Source of the DNA: Agrococcus sp. SGAir0287
GTDB lineage: Bacteria; Actinomycetota; Actinomycetes; Actinomycetales; Microbacteriaceae
Assembly (NCBI RefSeq): GCF_005484985.1
Contig: NZ_CP027942.1
Coordinates: 1,240,001-1,304,000, forward strand
Length of the DNA: 64,000 nt
Direction: 5' to 3'
The position numbers were made by a program, and so were the translations under genes. Positions 16,138-25,197 of the stretch are shown here, piece after piece. Within the stretch, counting starts at the first letter, position 1; the number at the start of each line of letters is the position of its first letter. The notes below the pieces were generated by a model. It did not search any database. It was given only the letters and a program-made list of their open reading frames with translations, and was not told the DNA's origin.

Positions 16138-16752
16138 ATGCCCTCCCTGCTCGCGGTCGACGATCGCGCCCGCGCCGACGTGCGCACGCTGCTCGGGCGC
16201 GCCGGACGGTTCGGCGAGTCGAGCGTGCGGCTCACGGCGCACGGCGACGTCGTGCTCGTGACGGTGCCGCTCACGGTCTCGAGCGGCCTGCTCGACGCCG
16301 GCCCGACGATCCTCGGGATGCGTGCCGTGCGCATGCGGGCCGCAGCCGACTTCGACGCGGTCGTGCCCGCCGACGCCGTCATGGACGCGCTCGGCGAGGG
16401 CGCCGACCTCGACGTCCCCGCGGCCGAGACGCTGCCCGCCTGGGCGTCGGTGTCCGCACCGCGCACGGGCTGGCAGCCGCTCGGCGAGGTCTCGGCCGAC
16501 GACGTGCGGCTCGGGTCGAGCGCCGCGGCCGCGCGCGTCGAGCGCGAGCTGCCCGCGAGTCCGGGCGACGCGGTCGTGCGCCGTGTGCGCCGGGCCTTGT
16601 GGAGCCAGGGGCTCGAGGGGCATCCGCTCACGCTCGGCCATTGCGCCGCGCTCGAGGGCCTCGGCTTCCTCGGTGCCGACCCCGTGTCCGTGACGGGCGT
16701 GGGTGCCTGGACGCGCGCGTCGACGCGCCTCGGCGACGTGCTCGTGCGCTGA
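16138..16752 (+). CDS. conserved hypothetical protein
   Basis: A 204-residue soluble protein that I cannot assign. It has an even mix of short hydrophobic strands and Arg/Asp-rich loops and no signal peptide, membrane segment or known catalytic motif. A segment VVLVTVPLTVSSGLLDAGPT is strand-rich, and the C-terminal half carries VVRRVRRALWSQGLEGH. It is divergent from tesB and convergent with the FAD dehydrogenase gene, so it is a one-gene unit. The downstream hairpin includes its stop codon. Confidence 0.7.
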   Translation: MPSLLAVDDRARADVRTLLGRAGRFGESSVRLTAHGDVVLVTVPLTVSSGLLDAGPTILGMRAVRMRAAADFDAVVPADAVMDALGEGADLDVPAAETLPAWASVSAPRTGWQPLGEVSADDVRLGSSAAAARVERELPASPGDAVVRRVRRALWSQGLEGHPLTLGHCAALEGLGFLGADPVSVTGVGAWTRASTRLGDVLVR

Positions 16753-16779
16753 CGGCGCCGACGAGCCGTCAGCGCACGA
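16742..16779. terminator. bidirectional hairpin carrying both stop codons
   Basis: A perfect 15-base stem (16742-16756 with 16765-16779) and 8-base loop. The stop of the rightward gene (16750-16752) is in the left arm and that of the leftward gene (16769-16771) in the right arm; both proteins end Val-Arg because the arms are complementary. Confidence 0.75.
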
Positions 16780-18409
16780 TCGCGCGGCCCGCGCGCAGCC
16801 CCGAGTGCAGGCAGCCCCCGAGGAACGTGCCCTCGAGCGAGCGGTAGCCGTGCACGCCGCCGCCGCCGAAGCCGGCCGCCTCGCCGACGGCGTAGAGGCC
16901 CGGGATCGGGCCGGTCGTGCCGTCCGGACGCGTGCCGAGCACGCGCGCGTCGAGGTCGGTGAGGATGCCGCCGAGCGACTTCCGCGTGAGGGTGCGCAGG
17001 CGGAACGCAACGAGCGGCGCGTGCGCGGCATCCGTGATGCGGTGCGGGGGAGCGGTGCGCACGAGGCGCTCGCCGACGAGCTCGCGTGCCGCGTTAATCG
17101 CGGCGATCTGCGGATCGGTGCCCGGTGCGTCGATGCCGCGGTCGCGCTGCTCGACCGCGCGGCGCACGCGTGTCGCATCCAGGCCCGGCTCGAGCGCGCG
17201 CATGCCATCGAGCAGCGCGTCGAGCGTCGGGGCGACGACGACGTCCTCGCCGTGGTGCAGGAACCCCTGCACGCCGACCGAGCCGTGCCGGATGCGGTCG
17301 AGCACGAGCCGGAGGCTGCGGTCGGTGAAGTCGGGGTTCTGCTCTGAGCCCGACAGCGCGATCTCCTTCCGCAGGATCGTCGAGGTGAGCACGAACCACG
17401 AGTGCTCGTGGCCGCCGCGACGCAGGTGCTCGAGCGTCCCGAGCGTGTCGAAGCCGGGGTAGAGGGGCGCTGGCAGCCGGTCGCCGACGCTGTCGACCCA
17501 CAGGCTCGAGGGGCCGGGGAGGATGCGGATGCCGTGGTGCGGCCACACGGGATCCCAGTTCTGCAGGCCCTCGGTGTAGTGCCACATGCGATCGCGGTGC
17601 ACGACGTGCGCGCCCGCGGCCTCGGCGACGTCGAGGCCGCGACCGTCGACGTGCGCGGGCACGCCGACGAGCGGGGCGGTCGGCATGGCGCCGAGCCGCT
17701 CGGGCCAGTCGCGCGCGACGGCCTCGAGCGCACCGCCCGTGCCGCCGGTGGCGACGACGACGTGGTCGGCCGTGAGCACGAAGTCGCCGACGACGTCGCG
17801 ATTCGACGACTCGCCGCGTACGGCCACGTCGGACGCGAGCACCGCGCCGCGCGCGCCCGTCACGCGCCCGTCCTCGACGACGAGCGCGTCCACGCGGTGG
17901 CGCATGCGGATCGTCACGAGCCCCGCTGCGACGCCGTCGCGCGCGGCGCGCGTGAACGGGGCGACGACGCCGGGGCCGGAGCCCCACACGATGTGGAAGC
18001 GCGGCACCGAGTTGCCACGCGTGCCGTCGCCGCGCTCCGCGTGGCCGACGACGGGGAAGAACCGAACGCCCAGGTCGTGCAGCCATCCGCGCGCCTCGCC
18101 CGCCGCGAACTCGACGAACGCGTCCGCCCACTGCCTGCCCCACTCGTCGCCCGCGTCGTCGAAGCCCGCCGTGCGGAACCAGTCGTCGCGAGCGAGCTCG
18201 AGCGAGTCGCGGATGCCGAGACGGCGCTGCTCGGGCGAGTCGACGAGGAAGACGCCGCCGAACGACCACCACGCCTGTCCGCCGAACGAGGCTGCGGGCT
18301 CCTGGTCGACGATCGTCACGGTGCGCCCGGCGCGCACCGCCTCCCGTGCGGCGACGAGGCCGGCGAGGCCGGCCCCGATGACGAGCACGTCGCTGTGCGT
18401 GGTGGGCAC
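16769..18409 (-). CDS. FAD-binding dehydrogenase (FAD-dependent oxidoreductase 2 family)
   Basis: A 546-residue flavoprotein of the fumarate reductase/3-ketosteroid dehydrogenase superfamily. The N-terminal dinucleotide fold is VLVIGAGLAGLVAAREAV followed by VTIVDQEPAASFGGQAWWS. A second GG-type motif, HVVVATGGTGG, and the C-terminal FAD clamp GLYAVGEAAGFGGGGVHGYR with LEGTFLGGCLHSGLRAG are clear. The substrate is unknown; a steroid-type or unspecific ketone/enone substrate is plausible. It begins nine bases after the truncated haemoglobin stop and is the last gene of the pepN operon. Confidence 0.85.
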   Translation of the reverse strand: MPTTHSDVLVIGAGLAGLVAAREAVRAGRTVTIVDQEPAASFGGQAWWSFGGVFLVDSPEQRRLGIRDSLELARDDWFRTAGFDDAGDEWGRQWADAFVEFAAGEARGWLHDLGVRFFPVVGHAERGDGTRGNSVPRFHIVWGSGPGVVAPFTRAARDGVAAGLVTIRMRHRVDALVVEDGRVTGARGAVLASDVAVRGESSNRDVVGDFVLTADHVVVATGGTGGALEAVARDWPERLGAMPTAPLVGVPAHVDGRGLDVAEAAGAHVVHRDRMWHYTEGLQNWDPVWPHHGIRILPGPSSLWVDSVGDRLPAPLYPGFDTLGTLEHLRRGGHEHSWFVLTSTILRKEIALSGSEQNPDFTDRSLRLVLDRIRHGSVGVQGFLHHGEDVVVAPTLDALLDGMRALEPGLDATRVRRAVEQRDRGIDAPGTDPQIAAINAARELVGERLVRTAPPHRITDAAHAPLVAFRLRTLTRKSLGGILTDLDARVLGTRPDGTTGPIPGLYAVGEAAGFGGGGVHGYRSLEGTFLGGCLHSGLRAGRAIVR

Positions 18410-18418
18410 GTCGGCCTC

Positions 18419-18820
18419 CTAGAGGGTCGTCGGCGGGTCGGTGCGGAACGCGGGATTGCGATTCACCATCGCGTGCGCGGCGCGGTCGAGGTAGTCGAGC
18501 AGCTCCTCGCGCAGCAGCGGCGGTGGATCGGCGACGTCGACGGCGGCGCGCATGTGGTGCAGCCACCGATCGCGCGCCTCCGGGTCGATCGGGAACGGCG
18601 CGTGCCGCATGCGCAGCCGCGGATGCCCGCGCTGCTCGGAGTAGGTGCCGGGGCCGCCCCAGTACTGCTCGAGGAAGCCCGTGAGCCGTTCCTTCGCGCC
18701 GGCGTAGTCGTCCTGCGGATACATGGGTCGCAGCACGTCGTCCGTCCAGACGCCGGCATAGAACGCGTCGACGAGGCGCTCGAAGAACGCTCGGCCGCCG
18801 ACCTGCTCGTAGAACGTCAC
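18419..18820 (-). CDS. glbO: group II truncated haemoglobin
   Basis: A 133-residue globin of the TrHbO class, which binds oxygen with high affinity and is linked to redox protection in actinobacteria. Recognisable parts are [36 protein letters not shown], the [20 protein letters not shown] block with the invariant Trp/Gly and Tyr, and the proximal His in [12 protein letters not shown] 18820 follows the mscS stop by one base, so the two are coupled. It lies between a channel gene and a flavin dehydrogenase. Confidence 0.93.
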   Translation of the reverse strand: MTFYEQVGGRAFFERLVDAFYAGVWTDDVLRPMYPQDDYAGAKERLTGFLEQYWGGPGTYSEQRGHPRLRMRHAPFPIDPEARDRWLHHMRAAVDVADPPPLLREELLDYLDRAAHAMVNRNPAFRTDPPTTL

Positions 18821-18821
18821 G

Positions 18822-19787
18822 TCAGTCCTGCCTCGGCACCTCGGCCGTGCGCGGCGGGCGTGCGCCCGAGACGCTCGCGGCACCCTCCATGCCCTCGAGC
18901 ACGACCTGCGCGAGGGAGGGGAGGGGGATGCCGGCGGCGCGCAGGTCGCGCGCGAGCCTCGCGCGCAGCTCGCGGGCGACGTCGTCGCGCGACTGCGTGC
19001 GCACCTTCATCGTGACGCGCACGACGATGACGTCGTCCGACACCGACTCGATGCCCCACAGCTCGGGCTCGCCGATGACGCGCGTCGCCCACTTCGGCTC
19101 CGCGGCGAGCGCGCGCGCCGTCGCGAGGATGCGCTCCTGCGCGCCGTCGACGTCCGCCTCGTACGGGATCCCGAGGTCGACGACGACGCGCGCCCAGCCC
19201 TGCGACATGTTGCCGACGCGGTTCACCTCGCCGTTGCGCACGTACCAGAGCGTGCCGTTGACGTCGCGCACCTGCGTCACGCGGATGCCCACCTGCTCGA
19301 CGACGCCCGTCGCCATGCCGAGGTCGACGATGTCGCCGATGCCCAGCTGGTCCTCGAGCACCATGAGCAGCCCCGTCAGCACGTCCTTCACCACGTTCTG
19401 CGCACCGATGCCGAGCGCGGCGGCGAAGAGGCCCGCCGCGGTGATGAGCGCGGATCCGGAGATGCCCACGAGCGAGAGCACGGTGATGAGCGTCACGATG
19501 ACGATGAGCCAGGCCGCGACGGTGCGCAGCACGCCGCCCATCGCCTTCGTGCGCTGCACGATGCGCACGTGGTAGAGCGGCGAGCGCTGCAGAGCCTCGG
19601 TGTCGGCGACCGACGCCTTGCGCTTGGCACCCGAGACGATGTTCTGCACGACGCGGTCGATGATCGTGCGCACGATCCACCACACGATCGGCGCGAGCAG
19701 CAGCACGGCTGCGATCGCGATGATCGGCCCCCAGAACGGCAACGCCGCGTTGAGGGCTCCGAGGAGCGTCCCGCTGGTGTCCGGCAT
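18822..19787 (-). CDS. MscS-type mechanosensitive channel
   Basis: A 321-residue small-conductance mechanosensitive channel that releases solutes on hypo-osmotic shock. It has an N-terminal membrane helix, a second helix around [20 protein letters not shown], and the pore-lining TM3 with small residues, [20 protein letters not shown], followed by [19 protein letters not shown], the hallmark of MscS. A soluble beta and alpha/beta cytoplasmic domain follows. The ATG shares one base with the pepN stop (TGATG), indicating coupled translation. Confidence 0.92.
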   Translation of the reverse strand: MPDTSGTLLGALNAALPFWGPIIAIAAVLLLAPIVWWIVRTIIDRVVQNIVSGAKRKASVADTEALQRSPLYHVRIVQRTKAMGGVLRTVAAWLIVIVTLITVLSLVGISGSALITAAGLFAAALGIGAQNVVKDVLTGLLMVLEDQLGIGDIVDLGMATGVVEQVGIRVTQVRDVNGTLWYVRNGEVNRVGNMSQGWARVVVDLGIPYEADVDGAQERILATARALAAEPKWATRVIGEPELWGIESVSDDVIVVRVTMKVRTQSRDDVARELRARLARDLRAAGIPLPSLAQVVLEGMEGAASVSGARPPRTAEVPRQD

Positions 19788-22333
19788 CAGCGCTGCCGGT
19801 CTCGCTCCTGCACGCGCAGCGCGCGCTCCACGCCCGCGAGCTGCTCCTGCACCAGGCGGCGCAGCGCCGGCACCTCCGGGTGCTCGTCGAGCCAGCGGCG
19901 CGTCGCAGCCGCGAGCTCCTCGCTCGCGACGACGGCCGGGTAGAGGCCCACGATGAGGCCCTCGGCGATCTGGTACGTGCGCGACTCCCAGATCGGCACG
20001 AGCGCCGCGTGGTAGCGGTCGATCAGGGTGGCGAGGTCGGCGGGGTCGTTCACGTGCTGCAGGCCCATGCCCGTGTAGCGCACGATGAGGTTCGAGGCGC
20101 CCGCGGCGTCGGCGACCGACGCGAACGCGCGCTCCTTCGCCTCGGCCGTCGGGATCGTCGCCCGAGCGCGCGCGGCGAACTGGCGGCCGGTCGCCGTGTC
20201 GTCCGTCGCGAGCAGCGCGTCGATCTCCGCGTCGCCTGCGGCGCCGTTCAGCACGACGCCGTCGAGGATCTGCCAGCGCAGGTCGGCATCGACCTCGAGG
20301 CCCTTGAGCGTCTCGGAGCCGTCGAGCAGACCCTGCAGCGTCGCGACGTGGCTCGCCGAGGAGGCGAGGCCCGCGAAGGCCTGCACGAGCTGCAGCTGCA
20401 GGTCGGAGCCTGCCTTCGCGTGCCTCGCGAGCTCCCACAGCCGGTCGCCGGTCGTCTCGATCAGCCCGGCACGACGCTCGGGCGCGACGAAGGTGCGCAC
20501 GGTCTGCGCGAGCTGCGCGAGCGCGAGGCGCACGGTCGTCGACTCGGTCTCGGCGCCGACGTTCGCGAGCACGAGCTCGACGTAGTCGCTCGCGGGCGTC
20601 TCGCCGTCGCGCGTCGCATCCCACGCCGCTCCCCACACGAGCGCGCGGGCGAGCGGGTCCTCGATGCGCGACAGCCCTGCGAGCGCGACCGAGGTCGACC
20701 GCTCGTCGAGGCGGATCTTCGCGTACGCGAGGTCGTCGTCGTTGAGGAGCACGAGGTCGGGGCGCTGGTGGCCGACGAGCTGCGGCACCGGCGTCGAGGC
20801 CCCGTCGATGTCGAGCTCGACGCGGTGGATGCGCTGCAGGCGGCCCTTGCGCTCGGCGTAGAAGCCGACGGCGATGCGGTGCGGGCGCAGCGTCGGGTGC
20901 TCGGCCGTGGCCGTCTGCTCGATCGAGAACGCGGTGATGATGCCGTCCTGCGTCGTGGCGAGCTCGGGACGCAGGGTGTTCACGCCGGCGGTCTCGAGCC
21001 ACTGCGACGCCCACCCGGCGAGCTCGCGCCCGCTCGCGGCCTCGAGCTCGACGAGCAGGTCGGAGAGCTCCGTGTTGCCGTAGGCGTGCTTCCGGAAGTA
21101 CTCGGCGAGGCCGCGCATGAAGGCCTCGAGGCCCACCCAGGCGACGAGCTGCTTCAGCACCGAGCCGCCCTTGGCGTACGTGATGCCGTCGAAGTTGACC
21201 TGCACGTCCTCGAGGTCGCGGATCTCGGCGACGATGGGATGCGTCGAGGGCAGCTGGTCCTGCCGGTACGCCCAGGTCTTCTCCATCGCCTGGAACGTCG
21301 TCCACGCGTGGCGCCACTCGGTGGCCTCGGCCGTCGCGAGCGTCGACGCCCACTCGGCGAACGACTCGTTGAGCCACAGGTCGTTCCACCAGCGCATCGT
21401 GACGAGGTCGCCGAACCACATGTGCGCGAGCTCGTGCAGGATCGTCACGACGCGGCGCTCGCGGATGGCGTCGGTCACCTTCGAGCGGAAGACGTACGCC
21501 TCGGTGAACGTCACGCATCCCGCGTTCTCCATCGCGCCGGCGTTGAACTCGGGCACGAAGAGCTGGTCGTACTTGTCGAACGGGTAGGGCGTCTGGAAGT
21601 GCTCCTCGTAGAACGCGAAGCCCGCCTTCGTCGTCGCGAAGATCGCGTCGGCGTCCATGTGCTCCGCGAGCGAGGCGCGGCAGAAGATGCCCAGCGGGAT
21701 CTCCTCGCCGGAGGCGCTCGTCAGCGCGTCGCGCGTCACCCAGTAGGGGCCGGCGACGATCGCGGTGATGTACGACGAGATGCGCGGCGTCGCGCCGAAG
21801 CGCCACGTGCCGACCTCGCCCTCGACGGTCGGCTCGGGCGTGGGCTGGTTCGAGACGACCTGCCAGCGCGCGGGCGCCGTGATCGTGAAGGCGAACGTCG
21901 CCTTGAGGTCGGGCTGCTCGAACACGGCGAACACGCGCCGCGAGTCGGGCACCTCGAACTGCGAGTAGAGGTAGACCTCGCCGTCGACGGGGTCGACGAA
22001 GCGGTGGAGGCCCTCGCCGGTGTTGACGTACAGCGCGTCGGAGACGACGGTGAGCTCGTTCTCGACCTGCAGGCCGGGCAGAGCGATGCGCGGCCCGTCG
22101 ACGACCTCGGCGACGTCGAGCGCGACGCCGTTGAGCGTCACGGCGTGCACCTCGCGCGCGATGTGGTCGATGAAGGTCGACGCACCGGCCTGGTGCGCGG
22201 AGAAGCGCACGGTCGTCGTCGAGCGGAACACCTCGTCGCCTGTCGTGAGGTCGAGCGCCACGTCGTACGACTGGACGTCGATGAGCGCGGCGCGCTCCTG
22301 GGCCTCCTGGCGGGTGAGGTTCTCTGCGGGCAC
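19787..22333 (-). CDS. pepN: aminopeptidase N (M1 family)
   Basis: An 848-residue cytoplasmic zinc aminopeptidase that removes N-terminal residues from peptides. The substrate motif is FNAGAMENAGC; the zinc site is HELAH at 300-304 with Glu301 catalytic and Glu323 in NESFAEW as third ligand, and a C-terminal ERAP-like helical domain completes the usual length. It is the first gene of a leftward operon with mscS, glbO and the FAD dehydrogenase. GAGCC stands just ahead of ATG 22333, with AAGGAGCCAGCGTG as ribosome site. Confidence 0.95.
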   Translation of the reverse strand: MPAENLTRQEAQERAALIDVQSYDVALDLTTGDEVFRSTTTVRFSAHQAGASTFIDHIAREVHAVTLNGVALDVAEVVDGPRIALPGLQVENELTVVSDALYVNTGEGLHRFVDPVDGEVYLYSQFEVPDSRRVFAVFEQPDLKATFAFTITAPARWQVVSNQPTPEPTVEGEVGTWRFGATPRISSYITAIVAGPYWVTRDALTSASGEEIPLGIFCRASLAEHMDADAIFATTKAGFAFYEEHFQTPYPFDKYDQLFVPEFNAGAMENAGCVTFTEAYVFRSKVTDAIRERRVVTILHELAHMWFGDLVTMRWWNDLWLNESFAEWASTLATAEATEWRHAWTTFQAMEKTWAYRQDQLPSTHPIVAEIRDLEDVQVNFDGITYAKGGSVLKQLVAWVGLEAFMRGLAEYFRKHAYGNTELSDLLVELEAASGRELAGWASQWLETAGVNTLRPELATTQDGIITAFSIEQTATAEHPTLRPHRIAVGFYAERKGRLQRIHRVELDIDGASTPVPQLVGHQRPDLVLLNDDDLAYAKIRLDERSTSVALAGLSRIEDPLARALVWGAAWDATRDGETPASDYVELVLANVGAETESTTVRLALAQLAQTVRTFVAPERRAGLIETTGDRLWELARHAKAGSDLQLQLVQAFAGLASSASHVATLQGLLDGSETLKGLEVDADLRWQILDGVVLNGAAGDAEIDALLATDDTATGRQFAARARATIPTAEAKERAFASVADAAGASNLIVRYTGMGLQHVNDPADLATLIDRYHAALVPIWESRTYQIAEGLIVGLYPAVVASEELAAATRRWLDEHPEVPALRRLVQEQLAGVERALRVQERDRQR

Positions 22334-22386
22334 GCTGGCTCCTTCGCGATGCTTCGTGGGCGTGCGCTCCAGCGTAGTCGCGCGGC

Positions 22387-22392
22387 TACGCT
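22387..22392 (+). promoter_or_regulatory. -10 box TACGCT, probable leaderless start
   Basis: TACGCT ends six bases before GTG 22399. Confidence 0.5.
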
Positions 22393-22398
22393 GGCATC

Positions 22399-23004
22399 GT
22401 GACTCAGGTACGCATGTGGTTCGACCCCACGTGCCCGTGGGCGTGGATGGCGTCGCGGTGGCTCGGCGAGGTGGCCGGCACGCGCGGATTCGACGTCGAC
22501 TGGCGCGTCATGTCCCTCGCGATCCTCAACGAGGGCCGCGACCTGCCGGAGGAGTACGCGAAGCGCATGCCACGCTCGCTGCGCCTCACCCGGCTCGTCA
22601 TCGCCGCCCGCGAGACGGCGGGGGAGCAGGCCGTGAAGCCGCTCTACGACGCGCTCGGCTCGCGCATCCACCCCGGCGAGCGACGCGACTTCGACGCCAT
22701 CGTCGCCGAGGCGCTCGCCGAGGTCGGCCTCGACGCCGCGCTCGCGGACGAGACCGACGCGTACGACGCGCAGCTGCGGGCGAGCCACCAGGAGGCCATC
22801 GACCTCGTCGGCGACGACGTCGGCACGCCCGTCGTCGCGGTCGACGACGTCGCCTTCTTCGGCCCCGTCGTGAGCCCCGCGCCGACGGGCGACGAGGCGC
22901 TGCGCCTCTTCGACGGCGTCGTCGCCGCGGCGAGCGTGCCCGGCTTCTTCGAGCTCAAGCGCTCGCGCACCGTGGGGCCGCTGCTCCACGAGGGCGCGCA
23001 GTGA
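22399..23004 (+). CDS. mycothiol-dependent nitroreductase-like protein (Rv2466c family, DsbA fold)
   Basis: A 201-residue DsbA-fold oxidoreductase closely resembling Mycobacterium Rv2466c: WFDPTCPWAWMASRW near the N-terminus, VMSLAILNEGRDLPEEY, GTPVVAVDDVAFFGPVVSP and FFELKRSRTVGP at the end. In Rv2466c the enzyme uses mycothiol to reduce disulfides and activates nitro drugs. Here the active site reads C12-P-W-A, so the second cysteine of the usual C-P-W-C is Ala, which means a monothiol mechanism. Its GTGA stop overlaps the rpiB start. Confidence 0.85.
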   Translation: MTQVRMWFDPTCPWAWMASRWLGEVAGTRGFDVDWRVMSLAILNEGRDLPEEYAKRMPRSLRLTRLVIAARETAGEQAVKPLYDALGSRIHPGERRDFDAIVAEALAEVGLDAALADETDAYDAQLRASHQEAIDLVGDDVGTPVVAVDDVAFFGPVVSPAPTGDEALRLFDGVVAAASVPGFFELKRSRTVGPLLHEGAQ

Positions 23005-23483
23005 GGATCCACGTCGCGACCGACCACGCCGGCTTCGAGTACTCGAAGACGCTCGTCGCGCACCTCGAGGCCGCGGGCCACGAGGTCGTCGACCACGGCC
23101 CGACGGCCTTCGACGCCGAGGACGACTACCCCGCCTTCTGCATCGCGGCCGCCCGTGCCGTCGTCGTCGACCAGCGCGCGGGCGTCGAGGCCCTCGGGGT
23201 CGTCTTCGGCGGCTCGGGCAACGGCGAGCAGATCGCCGCGAACAAGGTCGAGGGCGTGCGGGCCGCGCTCGTGTGGAGCGTCGCGACGGCAGAGCTCGCG
23301 CGCGAGCACAACGACGCGAACGTCATCGCGATCGGCGCGAGGCAGCACGACGAGGCCGAGATGCTCGCGCTCATCGATCGCTTCCTCGCGACGCCGTTCT
23401 CGGGCGTCGAGCGCCATGCGCGCCGCATCGCGCAGCTCGCCGAGTACGAGACGACGGGCCGCATCGCGGGCCTGCTCGACTGA
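23001..23483 (+). CDS. rpiB: ribose-5-phosphate isomerase B
   Basis: A 160-residue RpiB/LacAB-family isomerase that interconverts ribose 5-phosphate and ribulose 5-phosphate in the pentose phosphate pathway. It begins RIHVATDHAGFEY and has VVDHGPTAFDAEDDYPAFC, the GVVFGGSGNGEQIAANK phosphate/catalytic loop and HNDANVIAIGARQ. Like other actinobacterial RpiB it lacks the Cys of the E. coli loop (GSGNGE), so Glu acts as the base. The GTG at 23001 overlaps the upstream stop by four bases. Confidence 0.95.
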   Translation: MRIHVATDHAGFEYSKTLVAHLEAAGHEVVDHGPTAFDAEDDYPAFCIAAARAVVVDQRAGVEALGVVFGGSGNGEQIAANKVEGVRAALVWSVATAELAREHNDANVIAIGARQHDEAEMLALIDRFLATPFSGVERHARRIAQLAEYETTGRIAGLLD

Positions 23484-23501
23484 CGGCGCGGCACCGCAGG
23501 C

Positions 23502-24476
23502 ATGCCCGAGGGCCACTCCGTCCACCGCATCGCGCGGCAGTTCGCCGCGAACTTCGTCGGCGATGCGTGCGCGCTGTCCTCACCGCAGGGCCGCTTCGCC
23601 GAGGGCGCGGCATCGCTCGACGGGCGCACGATGACGGCGTCGCGCGCGATCGGCAAGCACCTGCTGCTCGACTTCGATGGTCGCTGGCTGCACGTGCACC
23701 TCGGCATCTACGGCGCGTGGGACTTCGCCGGCGCGATCGCCGAGGACGCCACGCTGCGCTCCGCGGGCGGACGCGCCGGGCAGACGGGCATGCGCGGCAC
23801 GGTCGCCGACGGCGCCTTCGAGCACTCGCTCGCCTCGATCGGCGCGCCGAGGCTCGCGCGGCTGCGGATGGGCGAGGCCGAGTCGGCGCTCGAGGCGACC
23901 GACTTCCCGCCGCCGCCCGTCGGGCAGGTGCGCGTGCGCATCCTCACGCCGACGGCGGTCGCCGACCTGCGCGGCCCGACGGTCTGCGAGGTGCTCGAGG
24001 CCGACGAGGTGGAGGCCGTCGCCGAGCGGCTCGGCCCCGACCCGGAGGCGCTCTTCGAGTCGAAGGCCGCCGCCGAGCGACGCTTCGCCCTGCGCGCCGG
24101 GCGGTCGCGGCAGCCGATCGGCCAGCTGCTCATGGATCAGACGGTCGTCGCCGGCATCGGCAACGTCTACCGCGCCGAGCTGCTCTTCCGCGCCCGGATC
24201 TCCCCGCACCGCACGGGGCGCTCGCTGTCGCAGGACGAGCTCCGCGGCCTCTGGCGCGACTGGGTGCGGCTGCTGCGCATCGGCGTCGAGACCGGGCAGA
24301 TGCTCACGATCGACGGGCTCCGCGGAGCGCGCCTCGAGCGCGCGATGGCGAGCCGAGCCGACCGGCACTGGGTCTACAAGCGCGAGGGGCTGCCGTGCCT
24401 GCGGTGCGGCACGACGGTCGCGCTCGAGGTCATGCAGCAGCGCAAGCTGTACTGGTGCCCCGGGTGCCAGCTCTGA
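23502..24476 (+). CDS. nei: Fpg/Nei family DNA glycosylase (endonuclease VIII type)
   Basis: A 324-residue base-excision repair enzyme that removes oxidised bases and cuts the abasic strand. The N-terminal PEGH places it in the Nei branch, with Pro2 as nucleophile and Glu3. The helix-two-turn-helix with conserved Asn reads QTVVAGIGNVYRAELLFRA, and a C-terminal zinc finger has CLRCG...CPGC. The N-terminus and length resemble Mycobacterium Nei2. It lies 18 bases after rpiB and is probably in the same operon. Confidence 0.92.
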   Translation: MPEGHSVHRIARQFAANFVGDACALSSPQGRFAEGAASLDGRTMTASRAIGKHLLLDFDGRWLHVHLGIYGAWDFAGAIAEDATLRSAGGRAGQTGMRGTVADGAFEHSLASIGAPRLARLRMGEAESALEATDFPPPPVGQVRVRILTPTAVADLRGPTVCEVLEADEVEAVAERLGPDPEALFESKAAAERRFALRAGRSRQPIGQLLMDQTVVAGIGNVYRAELLFRARISPHRTGRSLSQDELRGLWRDWVRLLRIGVETGQMLTIDGLRGARLERAMASRADRHWVYKREGLPCLRCGTTVALEVMQQRKLYWCPGCQL

Positions 24477-24495
24477 CGCTGCCGGAGCCGGGCCG

Positions 24496-25116
24496 CTAGC
24501 GGAACCGGTACTCGCTCGTGCCGTCGCCGATGACCCACGAGCCCTCCGGCGCGTTCTCGGGCACCTGCACCACGATCTCCGCGGTCACCGACTCGCCGAT
24601 CTGGATCTCGGGGTAGTAGCCGAGGTCGTCCGGCGCTGCGATGAGCGCGCCCGAGTTCTGGTCGTACCGCGGCGCGTTGTCCGGCTGGTAGGCGAAGGCC
24701 ATGTCGTAGTACGGGTGCGTCGTGACGACGCCGACGTTGCGGATCGTGAGCTCGAGGATGACGGCGCGCAGGCCCTGCGTCGGCTGGTAGCCGTTCTGCT
24801 GCACGATCGAGTCGGCAGGGTCGATCGAGCGCAGCGGCGTGATCTCCCACGTCGTGCCCTGGTCGGTGTGGATCGTGATCGTGTCGCCGTAGGCGAAGTC
24901 GCCGGGGGCCGTCGTCGGCACGGGCGGCACGCTCGGCCCCGCGGTCGACGGCGGATCCGTGAGGTTCGGGAAGGCGGGCGTCGACGATGCGTTCGGGATG
25001 TCGGGGTCGCTGGGCGCCACGACGGGCGCCGGCACGCAGGCGACGATGAGGCCCACGGCGACGGCGACGAGGCCGAGTCCGGCGAGCCGGCTGCCTGCGC
25101 TCGGGCGGATGCTCAC
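24496..25116 (-). CDS. lipoprotein with a DUF4352-like domain
   Basis: A 206-residue predicted lipoprotein: the signal segment RLAGLGLVAVAVGLIVAC ends in a lipobox with Cys27, followed by a Pro/Ser/Thr linker. The C-terminal domain (TTWEITPLRSIDPADS, LRAVILELTIRNVG, then SVTAEIVVQVPEN) resembles the immunoglobulin-like DUF4352 type of extracellular domains. The function is unknown. GTG 25116 is chosen with GGGAG eleven bases upstream. It is divergent from the glycoside hydrolase gene and convergent with nei. Confidence 0.72.
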   Translation of the reverse strand: MSIRPSAGSRLAGLGLVAVAVGLIVACVPAPVVAPSDPDIPNASSTPAFPNLTDPPSTAGPSVPPVPTTAPGDFAYGDTITIHTDQGTTWEITPLRSIDPADSIVQQNGYQPTQGLRAVILELTIRNVGVVTTHPYYDMAFAYQPDNAPRYDQNSGALIAAPDDLGYYPEIQIGESVTAEIVVQVPENAPEGSWVIGDGTSEYRFR

Positions 25117-25185
25117 GTGCGACGTGCTCCCGTCTGCTCTCGCGGTCGCCGTCGGCGACGCGCTGTCGAGACCACGATAGGTGGG

Positions 25186-25191
25186 TAGCCT
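25186..25191 (+). promoter_or_regulatory. -10 box TAGCCT, probable leaderless start
   Basis: TAGCCT ends six bases before GTG 25198 of the glycoside hydrolase gene. Confidence 0.55.
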
Positions 25192-25197
25192 GAGCGC

